Source of the DNA: Nocardioides sp. Root240
Lineage (GTDB): Bacteria; Actinomycetota; Actinomycetes; Propionibacteriales; Nocardioidaceae
Reading direction: 5' to 3'
Assembly: GCF_001428825.1 (NCBI RefSeq)
Contig: NZ_LMIT01000016.1
Span: 1 to 49,552, forward strand
DNA: 49,552 nt
Of the stretch, positions 1 through 7,973 are shown in pieces (within the stretch, counting starts at the first letter, position 1; each line of letters starts with the position of its first letter). A program made the position numbers and the translations under genes. The notes beneath the pieces were generated by a model. The model ran no database searches and was not told the origin of the DNA. It saw nothing but the letters and a program-made list of their open reading frames with translations.

Positions 1-63
1 CGTCCAAGCGTGAGTTTCCTCGTCCAAGCACGTGAGTTTCACCGGCCGGCCGGTGAAACTCAC
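1..63. repeat. Palindromic dispersed repeat, copy 1 (cut by window edge)
   Basis: Positions 32-63 form a perfect 32-bp palindrome whose left half is GTGAGTTTCACCGGCC. It is preceded by two copies of CGTCCAAGC, each followed by GTGAGTTTC (1-18 and 21-40, the second with two extra bases). The same palindrome and the same 18-mer recur at 39743-39858. Here it lies 17 bases beyond the stop of the minus-strand lipid kinase gene, so it could act as a terminator stem for it. The left end may continue outside the window. Confidence 0.85.
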
Positions 64-80
64 ATCTGAGCTGTCGCCGC

Positions 81-1001
81 TCAGGCGATGATCCGCAGCG
101 CTTCCGGCAACAGCTCGACCGTCAGCGGCGCACCCGAGGCGGGCAGCGGGGGGAGCGCCTCGCCGTCGGCGCCGACGGGGACGAGGCCGCCGCCTGCGTA
201 CGCCCCGGTCAACGTCACCCTGTGGCCGGTGTGGACCTTGACCTCGTCGAGGGCGACGTGGCCGCCGTCGTAGACCTTGGGCAGGGAGCGGATCAGGCCC
301 GAGCGCGAGGCGGCCTCGATGACGATCACGTCGAGGAGGCCGTCGGAGACGGACGCGTCGGGCGCGATGGCCATGCCCTTGCCGTAGTAGCGCGAGTTCG
401 CGACGACGACCGTTGCTGCGACGTGACGCGACGTGACGCCGTCGACCTCGAGGACGCAGTCCATCGGCCGGTACGTCGCCAGGGCGCGGACCGCGGCGAC
501 GGGGTACTGCAGCTTCGAGGGCAGCCAGTGGGAGCGGTCGACGATCTCGCCGGCGCGGGCGTCGACGCCGGCGTAGACGGAGCCGGCGACGACGTGCGTC
601 GTACCGTCGCCCGACGTCGCGCGGAGCAGGTCGACCCGGCGTTCGGCTCCCTCGAGCAGCAGTGCGGCCTGCTCGGCCGTCGTGTGCGGGACGCCGAGCA
701 TCCGGGCGAAGTCGTTGCCCCGCCCCGCCGGTACGACGGCCAGCACCCCGTCGCGTGCGGCGACCGCACCGGCGACGGACGACAGCATCCCGTCGCCGCC
801 GACCGCCACGACGACGGCGCCGGAGGCCACCGCGGCGTCCACCAGGGCGGGCGTCTCCGCGACCGAGGTCGTGTAGGTCACCTCGACCGTGGCACCGGCC
901 TCGCGCAGCGCGCGGGTCAGCGGGACGACGACCTTCGGCGCGGCCCCGCCGCCCGAGCTCGGGTTGACGAGGAAGGCGAACGAGCGGGAAGCGACGCTCA
1001 C
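81..1001 (-). CDS. Diacylglycerol kinase-family lipid kinase
   Basis: A 306-residue cytosolic kinase of the DagK/YegS family, which phosphorylates diacylglycerol or a related lipid with ATP. Visible motifs are NPSSGGG (residues 13-19), the catalytic-loop GGDGM (68-72, usually GGDGT) and PAGRGNDFAR (91-100, usually PxGTGNDFAR), followed by the beta-sandwich C-terminal half. The GTG start at 1001 overlaps the stop of the upstream flavoprotein gene as GTGA, which indicates translational coupling. The order flavoprotein, DagK, with divergent TetR and GlpD, matches Mycobacterium tuberculosis Rv2249c-Rv2252 as I remember it, where the kinase is linked to phospholipid supply. Phosphatidate production is the likely job; the exact lipid is not shown by sequence. 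Confidence 0.9.
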   Translation of the reverse strand: MSVASRSFAFLVNPSSGGGAAPKVVVPLTRALREAGATVEVTYTTSVAETPALVDAAVASGAVVVAVGGDGMLSSVAGAVAARDGVLAVVPAGRGNDFARMLGVPHTTAEQAALLLEGAERRVDLLRATSGDGTTHVVAGSVYAGVDARAGEIVDRSHWLPSKLQYPVAAVRALATYRPMDCVLEVDGVTSRHVAATVVVANSRYYGKGMAIAPDASVSDGLLDVIVIEAASRSGLIRSLPKVYDGGHVALDEVKVHTGHRVTLTGAYAGGGLVPVGADGEALPPLPASGAPLTVELLPEALRIIA

Positions 1002-2587
1002 GGGACCAGCACCCCCGGGTTGAGGATGCCGGTCGGGTCGACCGCCCGCTTGACCGCGCGCAGCACGGTGGCGCCGAGGTCGCCGATCTCGGCGGTGAGG
1101 TACGGCTTGTGGTCGGTTCCGACCGCGTGGTGGTGGGTGATCGAGGCGCCCGCGGCGACGATCGCCTCGCACGCCGCGGCCTTCGCGGGGAGCCAGGCGG
1201 CGAGCGGGTCCTCGCCGCCCGGGGCGGCGACGGTGAAGTAGAGGGAGCAGCCGGTGGCGTACACGTGCGACACGTGGCAGAGCACCATCGCGCCCGGCAG
1301 CGCGGCCTCGAGCGCGGCCTTCACGCGCGCGTAGAGGTTCTCGCGGTTGCTCCAGAAGGTGACCGTCTCGAGGGTCTCCACGAGGACGCCGTTGTCGAGC
1401 AGGCTGTCGCGCAGGTACGGCGCGTTGAACCGCCCGTGCGCCCAGGCCTCGCCCGGCCCGGTCCCCTGCGGCGCACCGCCGAGGGCGGTCAGCGCGGCGG
1501 TGACGGCGGCCTTCTTGGCGGCGACCGCGGCGGGCGTGCCCTCGTAGCCGACGATCATCAGGCAGTCGGGGTTCCCCTCCCCTCCGATCGCCTCCGGGTC
1601 GGCGAGGTTGATCGCGGTCTCGTTCTCGTCCGAGAGCCGGAGGACGGTCGGCAGCAGGTCGGACTGCGCGAGCGCGCGCATCGCGTCGGCGCCCGCGGCG
1701 AAGGACGACCAGCGCCAGCCCTCGTACTCCTTGACCTCCGGCAGCGGGCGGACCCGCACGGTGACCTCGGTGATCACGCCGAAGGCGCCCTCGGAGCCGA
1801 GGAAGAGCTCGCGCAGGTCGGGGCCGGAGGCGTTGGCGGGCGAGGCGCCGAGCCGGACCTCGCCGACCGGCGTGGCGACGCGCAGCGCGACGACCATCGC
1901 GTCGAACCGGCCGTAGCCGGCGCTCGACTGACCGCTGGAGCGGGTGGCGGCGAAGCCGCCGATGGTGGCGTACTCGAACGACTGCGGGAAGTGGCCGAGC
2001 ATCAGGCCGTGGGCTGCGAGCAGCGCCTCGGCCTCGGGGCCGCGCAGGCCCGGCTCGAGGGTGGCGGTCGACGAGACCGGGTCGAGGGCGAGCAGCCCCC
2101 GCATCCGGCCGAGGTCGAGGGAGAGGATGCCGGCGAGGCCCGCCGGGTCGGCGACCAGGCCGCCGGTGACCGCCGTACCGCCGCCGAAGGGGACGACGGC
2201 GACCCGGTTCTCCTGCGCCCAGGCCAGGACGGCGACGACGTCGTCGTGCCCGCCCGGCCGGACGACGGCGTCCGGGGCGTCGCCGAGGTCGCCGCGGCGC
2301 TGCCGGAGCAGGTCGGGCGTCGACTTGCCGCGGGTGCGCAGGCGGCGCACCTCGTCGTCGGTGACGACGTTCTCCTCGCCGAGCAGCGCGCGCAGCCCGT
2401 CGACCTGCGCCGCGGAGAGCCGGGACGCCGGCACCACGACGTCCGCCAGGGCCGGGGTGTCCGCGATCGGGAACACCAGGCCGACGAGGTCGCGGACGCC
2501 GTCCGGCAGGCCGGACGCGAGGGCCGGGTCGCCCCACCGGGTGGCGGGCATCTCGGGCTGCAGGGCGGTGGGGTGCTCGGTCGTCAT
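998..2587 (-). CDS. FAD-binding oxidase, alkyldihydroxyacetonephosphate synthase-like
   Basis: A 529-residue flavoprotein of the VAO/PCMH family. The FAD-binding domain begins near residue 105 and carries FGGGT (134-138) and the ADPS-type stretch around residues 199-227 (HFPQSFEYATIGG, then SSGQSSAGYGR). Near residue 485 there is a THHHAVG segment matching the histidine-rich active-site loop of alkylglycerone-phosphate synthase. ADPS swaps the acyl chain of acyl-DHAP for a fatty alcohol to make ether lipids. Bacterial relatives are often of unproven activity, so the reaction is an inference. It is coupled to the downstream kinase (GTGA overlap) and diverges from a TetR gene 17 bp away. The ATG at 2585-2587 lies inside the operator palindrome, with no Shine-Dalgarno sequence in front, so a leaderless mRNA is likely. 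Confidence 0.85.
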   Translation of the reverse strand: MTTEHPTALQPEMPATRWGDPALASGLPDGVRDLVGLVFPIADTPALADVVVPASRLSAAQVDGLRALLGEENVVTDDEVRRLRTRGKSTPDLLRQRRGDLGDAPDAVVRPGGHDDVVAVLAWAQENRVAVVPFGGGTAVTGGLVADPAGLAGILSLDLGRMRGLLALDPVSSTATLEPGLRGPEAEALLAAHGLMLGHFPQSFEYATIGGFAATRSSGQSSAGYGRFDAMVVALRVATPVGEVRLGASPANASGPDLRELFLGSEGAFGVITEVTVRVRPLPEVKEYEGWRWSSFAAGADAMRALAQSDLLPTVLRLSDENETAINLADPEAIGGEGNPDCLMIVGYEGTPAAVAAKKAAVTAALTALGGAPQGTGPGEAWAHGRFNAPYLRDSLLDNGVLVETLETVTFWSNRENLYARVKAALEAALPGAMVLCHVSHVYATGCSLYFTVAAPGGEDPLAAWLPAKAAACEAIVAAGASITHHHAVGTDHKPYLTAEIGDLGATVLRAVKRAVDPTGILNPGVLVP

Positions 2588-2607
2588 GTGTTACAGTGTG
2601 ACACATG
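2585..2607. promoter_or_regulatory. TetR-type operator spanning two divergent start codons
   Basis: The 23-bp segment has arms CATGTGT and ACACATG and is symmetric at all but one arm pair (8/16) plus the centre. The left CAT is the minus-strand flavoprotein start and the right ATG is the plus-strand TetR start. TACAGT (2592-2597) followed by 7 bases and the ATG fits a -10 element of a leaderless plus-strand mRNA. CACACT on the other strand is a weaker mirror -10. Repressor bound here would cover both start points. Confidence 0.75.
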
Positions 2608-3189
2608 ACGTCACATCGTCACAACCATGATCCGCGCGACGGCTACCTCGACGCCGCTCGCGAGTGCATCCTCGACGTCGGCTGGCGTCGTACGACGCTC
2701 ACCGAGGTCGCCCGGCGGGCGGGGGTCTCGCGGATGACGATCTACCGCGCGTGGTCCGACATGCCGGCCCTCCTGGCCGACCTGATGACCCGCGAGTGGA
2801 CCGGCCTGGTCACCGGGCAGGTCGACCTCTCCGGCGAGCCGACGCCGGTCCGGGTCGCCGACGCGATGACCGGATGCGTCGAGGCACTGCGCGACAACGA
2901 GCTGTTCACGCGGATCGTCGAGCTCGACCCCGAGCTGATCCTGCCGTACCTCCTGGCCCGCCGCGGCCGCTCGCAGGAGCTGGTCATCGGCGTCCTCGCG
3001 GCCGCGGTCACCGAGGGTCAGCGCCTCGGCACCGTCCGCGACGGCAACGCCGTCACCATCGCCCGCGGCCTGGTCCTCGCGGCCCACGGCTTCGTCCTCT
3101 CGGCCCACACGATGCTCGACGACGCTGTGGACACCGCAGCCCTCGACGCCGAGCTCCACCACCTCATCGTCCGGAGCCTCCAGCCATGA
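2605..3189 (+). CDS. TetR-family transcriptional regulator
   Basis: A 194-residue regulator. The N-terminal TetR helix-turn-helix covers about residues 14-58, with the core TLTEVARRAGVSRMTIYRAW at 31-50; the rest is an all-helical ligand/dimer domain with no family-specific match that I recognise. It starts inside the palindrome shared with the divergent flavoprotein gene and its stop overlaps the glpD start as ATGA. It is therefore expected to repress itself together with glpD, and the flavoprotein/kinase pair on the other side. A lipid or acyl-CoA ligand would suit the context but is only an inference. Confidence 0.9.
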   Translation: MTSHRHNHDPRDGYLDAARECILDVGWRRTTLTEVARRAGVSRMTIYRAWSDMPALLADLMTREWTGLVTGQVDLSGEPTPVRVADAMTGCVEALRDNELFTRIVELDPELILPYLLARRGRSQELVIGVLAAAVTEGQRLGTVRDGNAVTIARGLVLAAHGFVLSAHTMLDDAVDTAALDAELHHLIVRSLQP

Positions 3190-4802
3190 GCAACAGGATC
3201 ACCGCCGGCCTCGTCGGCGCACCCACCGACGTCGACGTCGTCGTGGTCGGCCTCGGCGTCACCGGCGCCGGCGTCGCGCTCGACGCCGTCTCCCGCGGCC
3301 TCACCGTGCTGGCCGTCGACGCCCACGACCTGGCGTTCGGTACGTCGCGCTTCTCCTCGAAGCTGGTCCACGGCGGCCTGCGCTACCTCGCCTCCGGCCA
3401 GGTCGCCATCGCCCACGAGAGCGCCGTCGAGCGCGGCATCCTGATGGAGACCACCGCGCCGCACCTCACCCGTCCGATGCCGTCGCTGATCCCGCTCGCC
3501 GCCGGCGTCAGCAGGCCGATGGGCGCGCTCGCGGGCGCCGGCTTCCTCGGCGGCGACCTGCTCCGTCGCGCCGCGCGCACCAGCGCCGACACCCTCCCTC
3601 GGCCGCGCCGGCTGACCGCCGCCGAGACCCGTCGGCTCGCGCCGCCGCTGCGTGCCGACGGCCTCCGGGGTGGCCACCTGGGCTGGGACGGCCAGCTCGA
3701 GGACGACGCGCGCCTGGTCACCACCATCGCCCGTACGGCGGCCGACCGCGGCGCCGCGGTCCACACCCACGCTCGCGTCCTCTCAGCCACCGGGGTTTCG
3801 AGGCTCGCTGGCGCTCGCACCTCAACCACCGAGTTTTCCGTGGAACTGCGCGACGAGCTGACCGGCGAAACCCTCGACGTCACCTGCCGGACGGTCGTCA
3901 ACGCGGCCGGCGTGTGGGCGGGCGACCTGGTCGACGACGTCCGCCTGCGCCCCTCGCGCGGCACCCACCTCGTGCTCCGCGCCGAGGCCCTGCCCCAGCT
4001 GTCCGTCGCCGTGTTCGCGCCCATCCCCGGCGAGACCAACCGCTTCGTGCTCGTGCTTCCCCAGCCCGACGGCCCGTTCTACGTCGGCCTGACCGACGAG
4101 CCCGTCGACGGCCCGATCCCCGACGTCGCCGAGCCGACCGAGGTCGAGATCGGCTTCCTGCTCGACGTCGTGTCGGCGTCCTTCGCCCGTCCGCTGCGCC
4201 GCTCGGACGTGGTCGGCGCCTTCGCCGGCCTGCGCCCGCTGCTCGACACGTCGTCGGGCGGCGACGACTCCACCGCGGACCTGTCCCGCAAGCACGCCGT
4301 CCTCACCTCACGCACCGGCGTCATCACCATCGTCGGCGGCAAGCTGACGACCTACCGCCGCATGGCCGAGGACGCGGTCGACGCCGCGGTCGCCTCCGCC
4401 GGGCTGGCCGCCGGGCCGTGCGTGACGGCCTCGCTGCCCCTGGCCGGTGCCGCGCCCCGATCCGCCCTGGCCGAGGAGGCCGCCCGCGCGTCCTCGCCCG
4501 GGCACGCCCGCCTCATCCGCCGGTACGGCGCCGACGCCGGGCTGGTCCTCGCCGCGTCCGTCGACGCCACCGGCTGGACCGAGGACGAGCTGCTCGCCAC
4601 CATCCACCCCGACCTGTCCACCGTGTGGGCCGAGCTCTTCTTCGGCATCACCCACGAGGGCGCCGCCGACGTGGCGGACCTGCTCGACCGTCGTACCCGG
4701 ATCGGGTTGGTGCCCGCCGACCGCGAGCTCGCCGTCGCTGCCGCCGAGGCGGCGCTGGAGTGCTGCAGGAATCCCCGCCGGAGCGGGGAATCCGACGCTT
4801 AG
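3186..4802 (+). CDS. glpD: Glycerol-3-phosphate dehydrogenase, FAD-dependent (GlpD)
   Basis: A 538-residue flavoenzyme oxidising sn-glycerol 3-phosphate to dihydroxyacetone phosphate at the membrane. The FAD site GLGVTG lies at residues 22-27 and the family signature GTSRFSSKLVHGGLRYL at 52-68; VVNAAGVW and GGKLTTYRRMAEDAVD are further GlpD marks, and the C-terminal helical domain is present. The start overlaps the TetR stop (ATGA). DHAP from this enzyme would feed the neighbouring ADPS-like protein. Two oddities: residues about 203-215 (GVSRLAGARTSTT) are encoded by a dispersed short repeat inserted in frame, and the last 14 residues plus the TAG stop are encoded by the palindromic element at 4761-4862, so the native C-terminus was probably different. 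Confidence 0.93.
   Translation: MSNRITAGLVGAPTDVDVVVVGLGVTGAGVALDAVSRGLTVLAVDAHDLAFGTSRFSSKLVHGGLRYLASGQVAIAHESAVERGILMETTAPHLTRPMPSLIPLAAGVSRPMGALAGAGFLGGDLLRRAARTSADTLPRPRRLTAAETRRLAPPLRADGLRGGHLGWDGQLEDDARLVTTIARTAADRGAAVHTHARVLSATGVSRLAGARTSTTEFSVELRDELTGETLDVTCRTVVNAAGVWAGDLVDDVRLRPSRGTHLVLRAEALPQLSVAVFAPIPGETNRFVLVLPQPDGPFYVGLTDEPVDGPIPDVAEPTEVEIGFLLDVVSASFARPLRRSDVVGAFAGLRPLLDTSSGGDDSTADLSRKHAVLTSRTGVITIVGGKLTTYRRMAEDAVDAAVASAGLAAGPCVTASLPLAGAAPRSALAEEAARASSPGHARLIRRYGADAGLVLAASVDATGWTEDELLATIHPDLSTVWAELFFGITHEGAADVADLLDRRTRIGLVPADRELAVAAAEAALECCRNPRRSGESDA
3794..3830. repeat. Short dispersed repeat inserted in frame in glpD
   Basis: The segment opens with GGTTTCGAGGCTCGC and closes with CACCTCAACCACC, the ends being roughly inverted to each other. 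It resembles the short repeat commonly scattered through Nocardioides-type genomes (recalled, not searched). It keeps the glpD frame open and adds about 13 residues between two conserved parts of the enzyme. A related but diverged element lies at 24724-24783. Confidence 0.65.
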
Positions 4803-4862
4803 TGGCCGTTGCAACGGCCACCAAGCGCAAGAATCCCCTCCTAGGCGGGGATTCCTGCAGCA
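4761..4862. repeat. 102-bp nested palindromic element at the glpD 3' end
   Basis: Outer arms of 19 bp are perfectly inverted (4761-4779 TGCTGCAGGAATCCCCGCC and 4844-4862). The centre is a perfect 20-bp palindrome, GTGGCCGTTGCAACGGCCAC (4802-4821), flanked by CGCTT/AAGCG. Each outer arm also makes its own small hairpin with the adjacent GGGGA/TCCCC block, so a cruciform is possible. No transposase gene is present, so it is REP/MITE-like. It may also end glpD transcription. Confidence 0.85.
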
Positions 4863-4931
4863 AGCGTCGATGAGTTTTCGCAGGCGCCCCGGTCCACCCA
4901 TCAGGCACACTGGCCAGACACGGGGGCAGCG

Positions 4932-5945
4932 ATGGGAATGACGGTGACCGAAGCGACCACGACGCACACGACGGCGAGCGACGAGCTGGCCGACTTCGAC
5001 ACCCTCACGGGGCGCTACCAGCGTGAGCTGATGGCGCACTGCTACCGGATGAGCGGGTCGGTGCACGAGGCGGAGGACCTGGTGCAGGAGACCTTCCTGC
5101 GCGCGTGGAAGGCGTCGGCGAGCTTCCAGGGGCGGAGCTCGGTGCGCACCTGGCTCTACAAGATCGCCACCAACGTCTGCCTGACCAACCTGGAGGCCAA
5201 GCCGCGCCGGCCGCTCCCGACCGGGCTCGGCACGGCCGACTCGGCGCCGTCCGACGAGCTGCTCGAGGACCACGAGGTCCCGTGGCTGGAGCCGATCCCG
5301 GACGCCGCGGTCGAGGTCGCCGAGCGCGACACGATCCGGCTGGCGTTCGTCGCCGCGCTCCAGCACCTCCCGGCGCGCCAGCGTGCGGTGCTGATCCTGC
5401 GCGACGTGCTGCGCTGGTCGGCGGCCGAGACCGCGACCGCGCTCGACACCACGACCGCCGCGGTGAACTCCGCGCTGCAGCGTGCGCACGCCCAGCTCGC
5501 GGAGCGGGGCCTGACGCCCGACACCGTCGAGGCCGACCTCGACCCGGCGCAGCGCACGCTCCTCGACGCCTACCTGCAGGCGTTCTGGCGCAAGGACATC
5601 GAGCAGATCGTCCAGCTCCTCAAGTACGACGCCACCTGGGACATGCCGCCGTTCCTCAACCACTTCCGCGGCTGCGACGCGATCGGCGAGCTGATCGGCA
5701 CCAAGTGCCCCGGCGGTACCAACGACATGCCGATGATCGAGACGGTCGCCAACGGCCAGCCGGCGTTCGGCCTCTACATGCGCCAGCCCGACGGCCACTT
5801 CGAGCCCTTCCACCTGCAGGTGCTGCAGATGACCGGCTCCGGCGACGGCCTGCGGGTCGAGCACGTGACGGCGTTCTTCGACGCCCGGCTGTTCGCCCGG
5901 TTCGGCCTGCCCGAGCGGCTGCCGGCCGACTACGTCCCGGCCTGA
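4932..5945 (+). CDS. ECF sigma factor with SnoaL-like C-terminal domain (SigG/TIGR02960 type)
   Basis: A 337-residue extracytoplasmic-function sigma factor. Sigma region 2 contains AEDLVQETFLRAW (about 47-59) and RTWLYKIATNVCLT; region 4 covers about 135-190 with LPARQRAVLILRDVLRWSAAETA. From about residue 205 a SnoaL/NTF2-like domain follows, which in the ECF41/ECF56-like groups acts as a built-in regulator in place of a separate anti-sigma factor. It most resembles the TIGR02960 (mycobacterial SigG) group. The ATG at 4932 follows GGGGG; an in-frame ATG at 4938 is an alternative. The next gene begins 4 bases after its stop, so the two form an operon. No target promoter was identified. Confidence 0.9.
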   Translation: MGMTVTEATTTHTTASDELADFDTLTGRYQRELMAHCYRMSGSVHEAEDLVQETFLRAWKASASFQGRSSVRTWLYKIATNVCLTNLEAKPRRPLPTGLGTADSAPSDELLEDHEVPWLEPIPDAAVEVAERDTIRLAFVAALQHLPARQRAVLILRDVLRWSAAETATALDTTTAAVNSALQRAHAQLAERGLTPDTVEADLDPAQRTLLDAYLQAFWRKDIEQIVQLLKYDATWDMPPFLNHFRGCDAIGELIGTKCPGGTNDMPMIETVANGQPAFGLYMRQPDGHFEPFHLQVLQMTGSGDGLRVEHVTAFFDARLFARFGLPERLPADYVPA

Positions 5946-5949
5946 TCCG

Positions 5950-6528
5950 ATGAGCGCCGAGCCCGCACCCGCCGGACTCGTCGCGGGGCTCGACCTGTTG
6001 CAGCGCGCGCTCGACTACACCCGCGCCGCCCTCGACACGATCACCTGCGCCGACGTCGACCGCCCCACCCCGTGCGCGGGGTGGAGCCTCGCCGACCTGC
6101 TCGCCCACATGGAGGACGCCCTCGACGCCTTCGCCGAGGCCGCGGGCGGCGCGGTCGGCCTGAGCAGTGCCGCGCCCTCCCCCCTCGAGCAGCGGGTCCA
6201 GCGCCTGCAGCTCAAGGCGTGCGGACTGCTGACCGCGTGGATGTCGGCGACCTCGCCGGTCGTCGACGTCGCCGGGCACCCGCTGCCCGTCGACGCGGTC
6301 GCGCGGATCGCCGCCCTCGAGATCACCGTCCACGGCTGGGACGTCGGCCGTACGACGGGTCGCGGTGGTCCGATCCCCGAGCGGCTGGCCGCCGAGCTTC
6401 TCCCGTCGGCACTCCAGGTCGCGCTCAGCGACGACCCACGCTTCGGCCTCCCCGTCCCCGTCCCTGTGGACGCCCCTGCCGGGGTGCACGTGCTGGCATT
6501 GCTCGGACGGACCGCCACCAACTCCTAG
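5950..6528 (+). CDS. TIGR03086-family metal-binding protein (DinB/MDMPI-like)
   Basis: A 192-residue four-helix-bundle protein of the mycothiol-dependent maleylpyruvate isomerase/DinB superfamily. The N-terminal PTPCAGWSLADLLAHM (about 39-54) and the later EITVHGWDVGRTTG carry the family's metal-ligand histidines. Members typically bind a divalent metal and may use mycothiol; the substrate is unknown. There is no Shine-Dalgarno sequence, and the gene starts 4 bases after the sigma factor stop, suggesting coupled translation. ECF sigma factors with SnoaL tails often sit beside such proteins, so this may be a member of its regulon. Confidence 0.8.
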   Translation: MSAEPAPAGLVAGLDLLQRALDYTRAALDTITCADVDRPTPCAGWSLADLLAHMEDALDAFAEAAGGAVGLSSAAPSPLEQRVQRLQLKACGLLTAWMSATSPVVDVAGHPLPVDAVARIAALEITVHGWDVGRTTGRGGPIPERLAAELLPSALQVALSDDPRFGLPVPVPVDAPAGVHVLALLGRTATNS

Positions 6529-6541
6529 ACTGCGGCCCATG
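6526..6541 (+). promoter_or_regulatory. Leaderless -10 element for ltrA
   Basis: TAGACT at 6526-6531 overlaps the preceding stop codon and lies 7 bases before the ATG at 6539. There is no Shine-Dalgarno sequence. This fits an actinobacterial leaderless promoter with transcription starting at the start codon. Confidence 0.55.
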
Positions 6542-7789
6542 TCGGAGACGCACGCTCCCACCGTCCGCCACCGCACCCGCCGGATGCTCGGCCGCGACCC
6601 GCACGAGCCGGGGCGGGCGTCGACCCCGCTGGAGCTGCTGTTCGACCTGACCTTCGTCGTCGCCTTCGGTACGGCGGCCAACGAGCTCGCCCACGCACTC
6701 GCGGCCGACCACATCGGCTCCGGGATCGCCGCCTTCGCGTTCGCGACCTTCGGCGTCAGCTGGGCGTGGATCAACTTCACGTGGTTCGCGTCGGCGTACG
6801 ACACCGACGACTGGGTCTACCGGCTCACGACGATGCTGCAGATGGTCGGCGTGCTGATCTTCGCGCTCGGCATCCACCCGATGTTCACGTCCGTCACCGA
6901 GCACGGCGAGACGCTCGACAACGACGTCATCGTGTGGGGCTACGTCGTGATGCGCGTCGCGATGCTGTTCCAGTGGTGGCGTGCCGCGCGGCACGATCCG
7001 GGCCGCGGGACGGCGTGCCGCACCTACATCCTGTCGATCGGGGTGGCGCAGGTGCTGTGGTGCGCCCTCGCCCTCCTCGACTTCTCGGTGGCCACGACCT
7101 TCGCCCTCATCCTGGTCCCCCTGCTGGTCGAGGTCGCCGGGCCGGCGTACGCCGAGCTGCGACGCGGCGGCACCCCGTGGCACGCCCACCACATCGCCGA
7201 GCGCTACGGCCTGATGGTCATCATCACCCTCGGCGAGGGGATGATCGGCACGATGGCCGCGATCAACGTGCTGGCCGAGGACGGGCTCAGCGTCGAGATC
7301 GCGGTGTTCACCCTCGCGGGCACGGCGCTGACCTTCGGCATCTGGTGGAGCTACTTCGTCGTACCGACCGGCGAGATCCTGCACGTGCGGCGCAACCGCT
7401 CCTTCGGTTTCGGGTACGGCGCCATCGTCCTGTTCGGCACGATCGTCGCCATCGGCGCGGGCCTCCACGTCGCCGCCTACTACCTCGACCACCACAGCAA
7501 GCTGCACCTGACGGGGACCGTGCTGACGGTCGTCGTGCCGGTGGCGCTGTTCCTGGCCGTGTTCTACGCCGGCTACTCGTGGTTGACCGCCTCGTTCGAC
7601 ACCTTCCACCTGGTCCTGCTGGCGACCACGGTTGTGTTCCTGGTGGTGCCGGTGCTGATGGCCCAGGCCGACGTCGAGCTGGTGTGGTGCCTGCTGATGC
7701 TGTCGGCCGCGCCGTGGGTGACGGTGGTGGGCTACGAGACCGTCGGGTACCGGCACAACGCCGAGGTGCTCGAAACCCTCGAAGGCTGA
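6539..7789 (+). CDS. Low-temperature-requirement A (LtrA) family membrane protein
   Basis: A 416-residue polytopic membrane protein. The family hallmark STPLELLFDLTFVVAF appears at about residues 29-44, followed by about ten hydrophobic helices and the motif ERYGLMVIITLGEGM (about 220-234). LtrA was named from a Listeria cold-growth mutant; its molecular function is unknown. The ATG at 6539 is chosen because a TAGACT element precedes it by 7 bases and the family motif begins shortly after. It probably has its own promoter overlapping the end of the previous gene. Confidence 0.9.
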   Translation: MSETHAPTVRHRTRRMLGRDPHEPGRASTPLELLFDLTFVVAFGTAANELAHALAADHIGSGIAAFAFATFGVSWAWINFTWFASAYDTDDWVYRLTTMLQMVGVLIFALGIHPMFTSVTEHGETLDNDVIVWGYVVMRVAMLFQWWRAARHDPGRGTACRTYILSIGVAQVLWCALALLDFSVATTFALILVPLLVEVAGPAYAELRRGGTPWHAHHIAERYGLMVIITLGEGMIGTMAAINVLAEDGLSVEIAVFTLAGTALTFGIWWSYFVVPTGEILHVRRNRSFGFGYGAIVLFGTIVAIGAGLHVAAYYLDHHSKLHLTGTVLTVVVPVALFLAVFYAGYSWLTASFDTFHLVLLATTVVFLVVPVLMAQADVELVWCLLMLSAAPWVTVVGYETVGYRHNAEVLETLEG

Positions 7790-7945
7790 CGGCGGGCGGG
7801 GCGCGGACGAAGGCGGCCGGCCCGAGCCTCCCCCCAGAGGACACGAACCGGCCGCTCATCCGGTCGGCGGGAGCCGCCCCACACGTCTCGCGCCAGCACC
7901 CATCCAACGGGAGCGACGGGGCGCGGACACGGCCCGCCCGCAGGC

Positions 7946-7973
7946 CCGGACATAGTCCGGACAAGTCCGGACA
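7946..7973. repeat. Three phased CCGGACA heptamers
   Basis: CCGGACA occurs at 7946-7952, 7957-7963 and 7967-7973, spaced 11 and 10 bp, i.e. one helical turn. Each is part of a TCCGGA-like palindrome. The site lies between the converging ends of ltrA and the WD40 protein gene, where no promoter for either is expected. Its role is unknown. Confidence 0.6.

Noticed and set aside
81..2606. Continuous minus-strand frame that would fuse the lipid kinase to upstream sequence
   Set aside because: The upstream part is an off-frame reading of the ADPS-like gene. The kinase has a good GTG start overlapping the flavoprotein stop, so there is no fusion.
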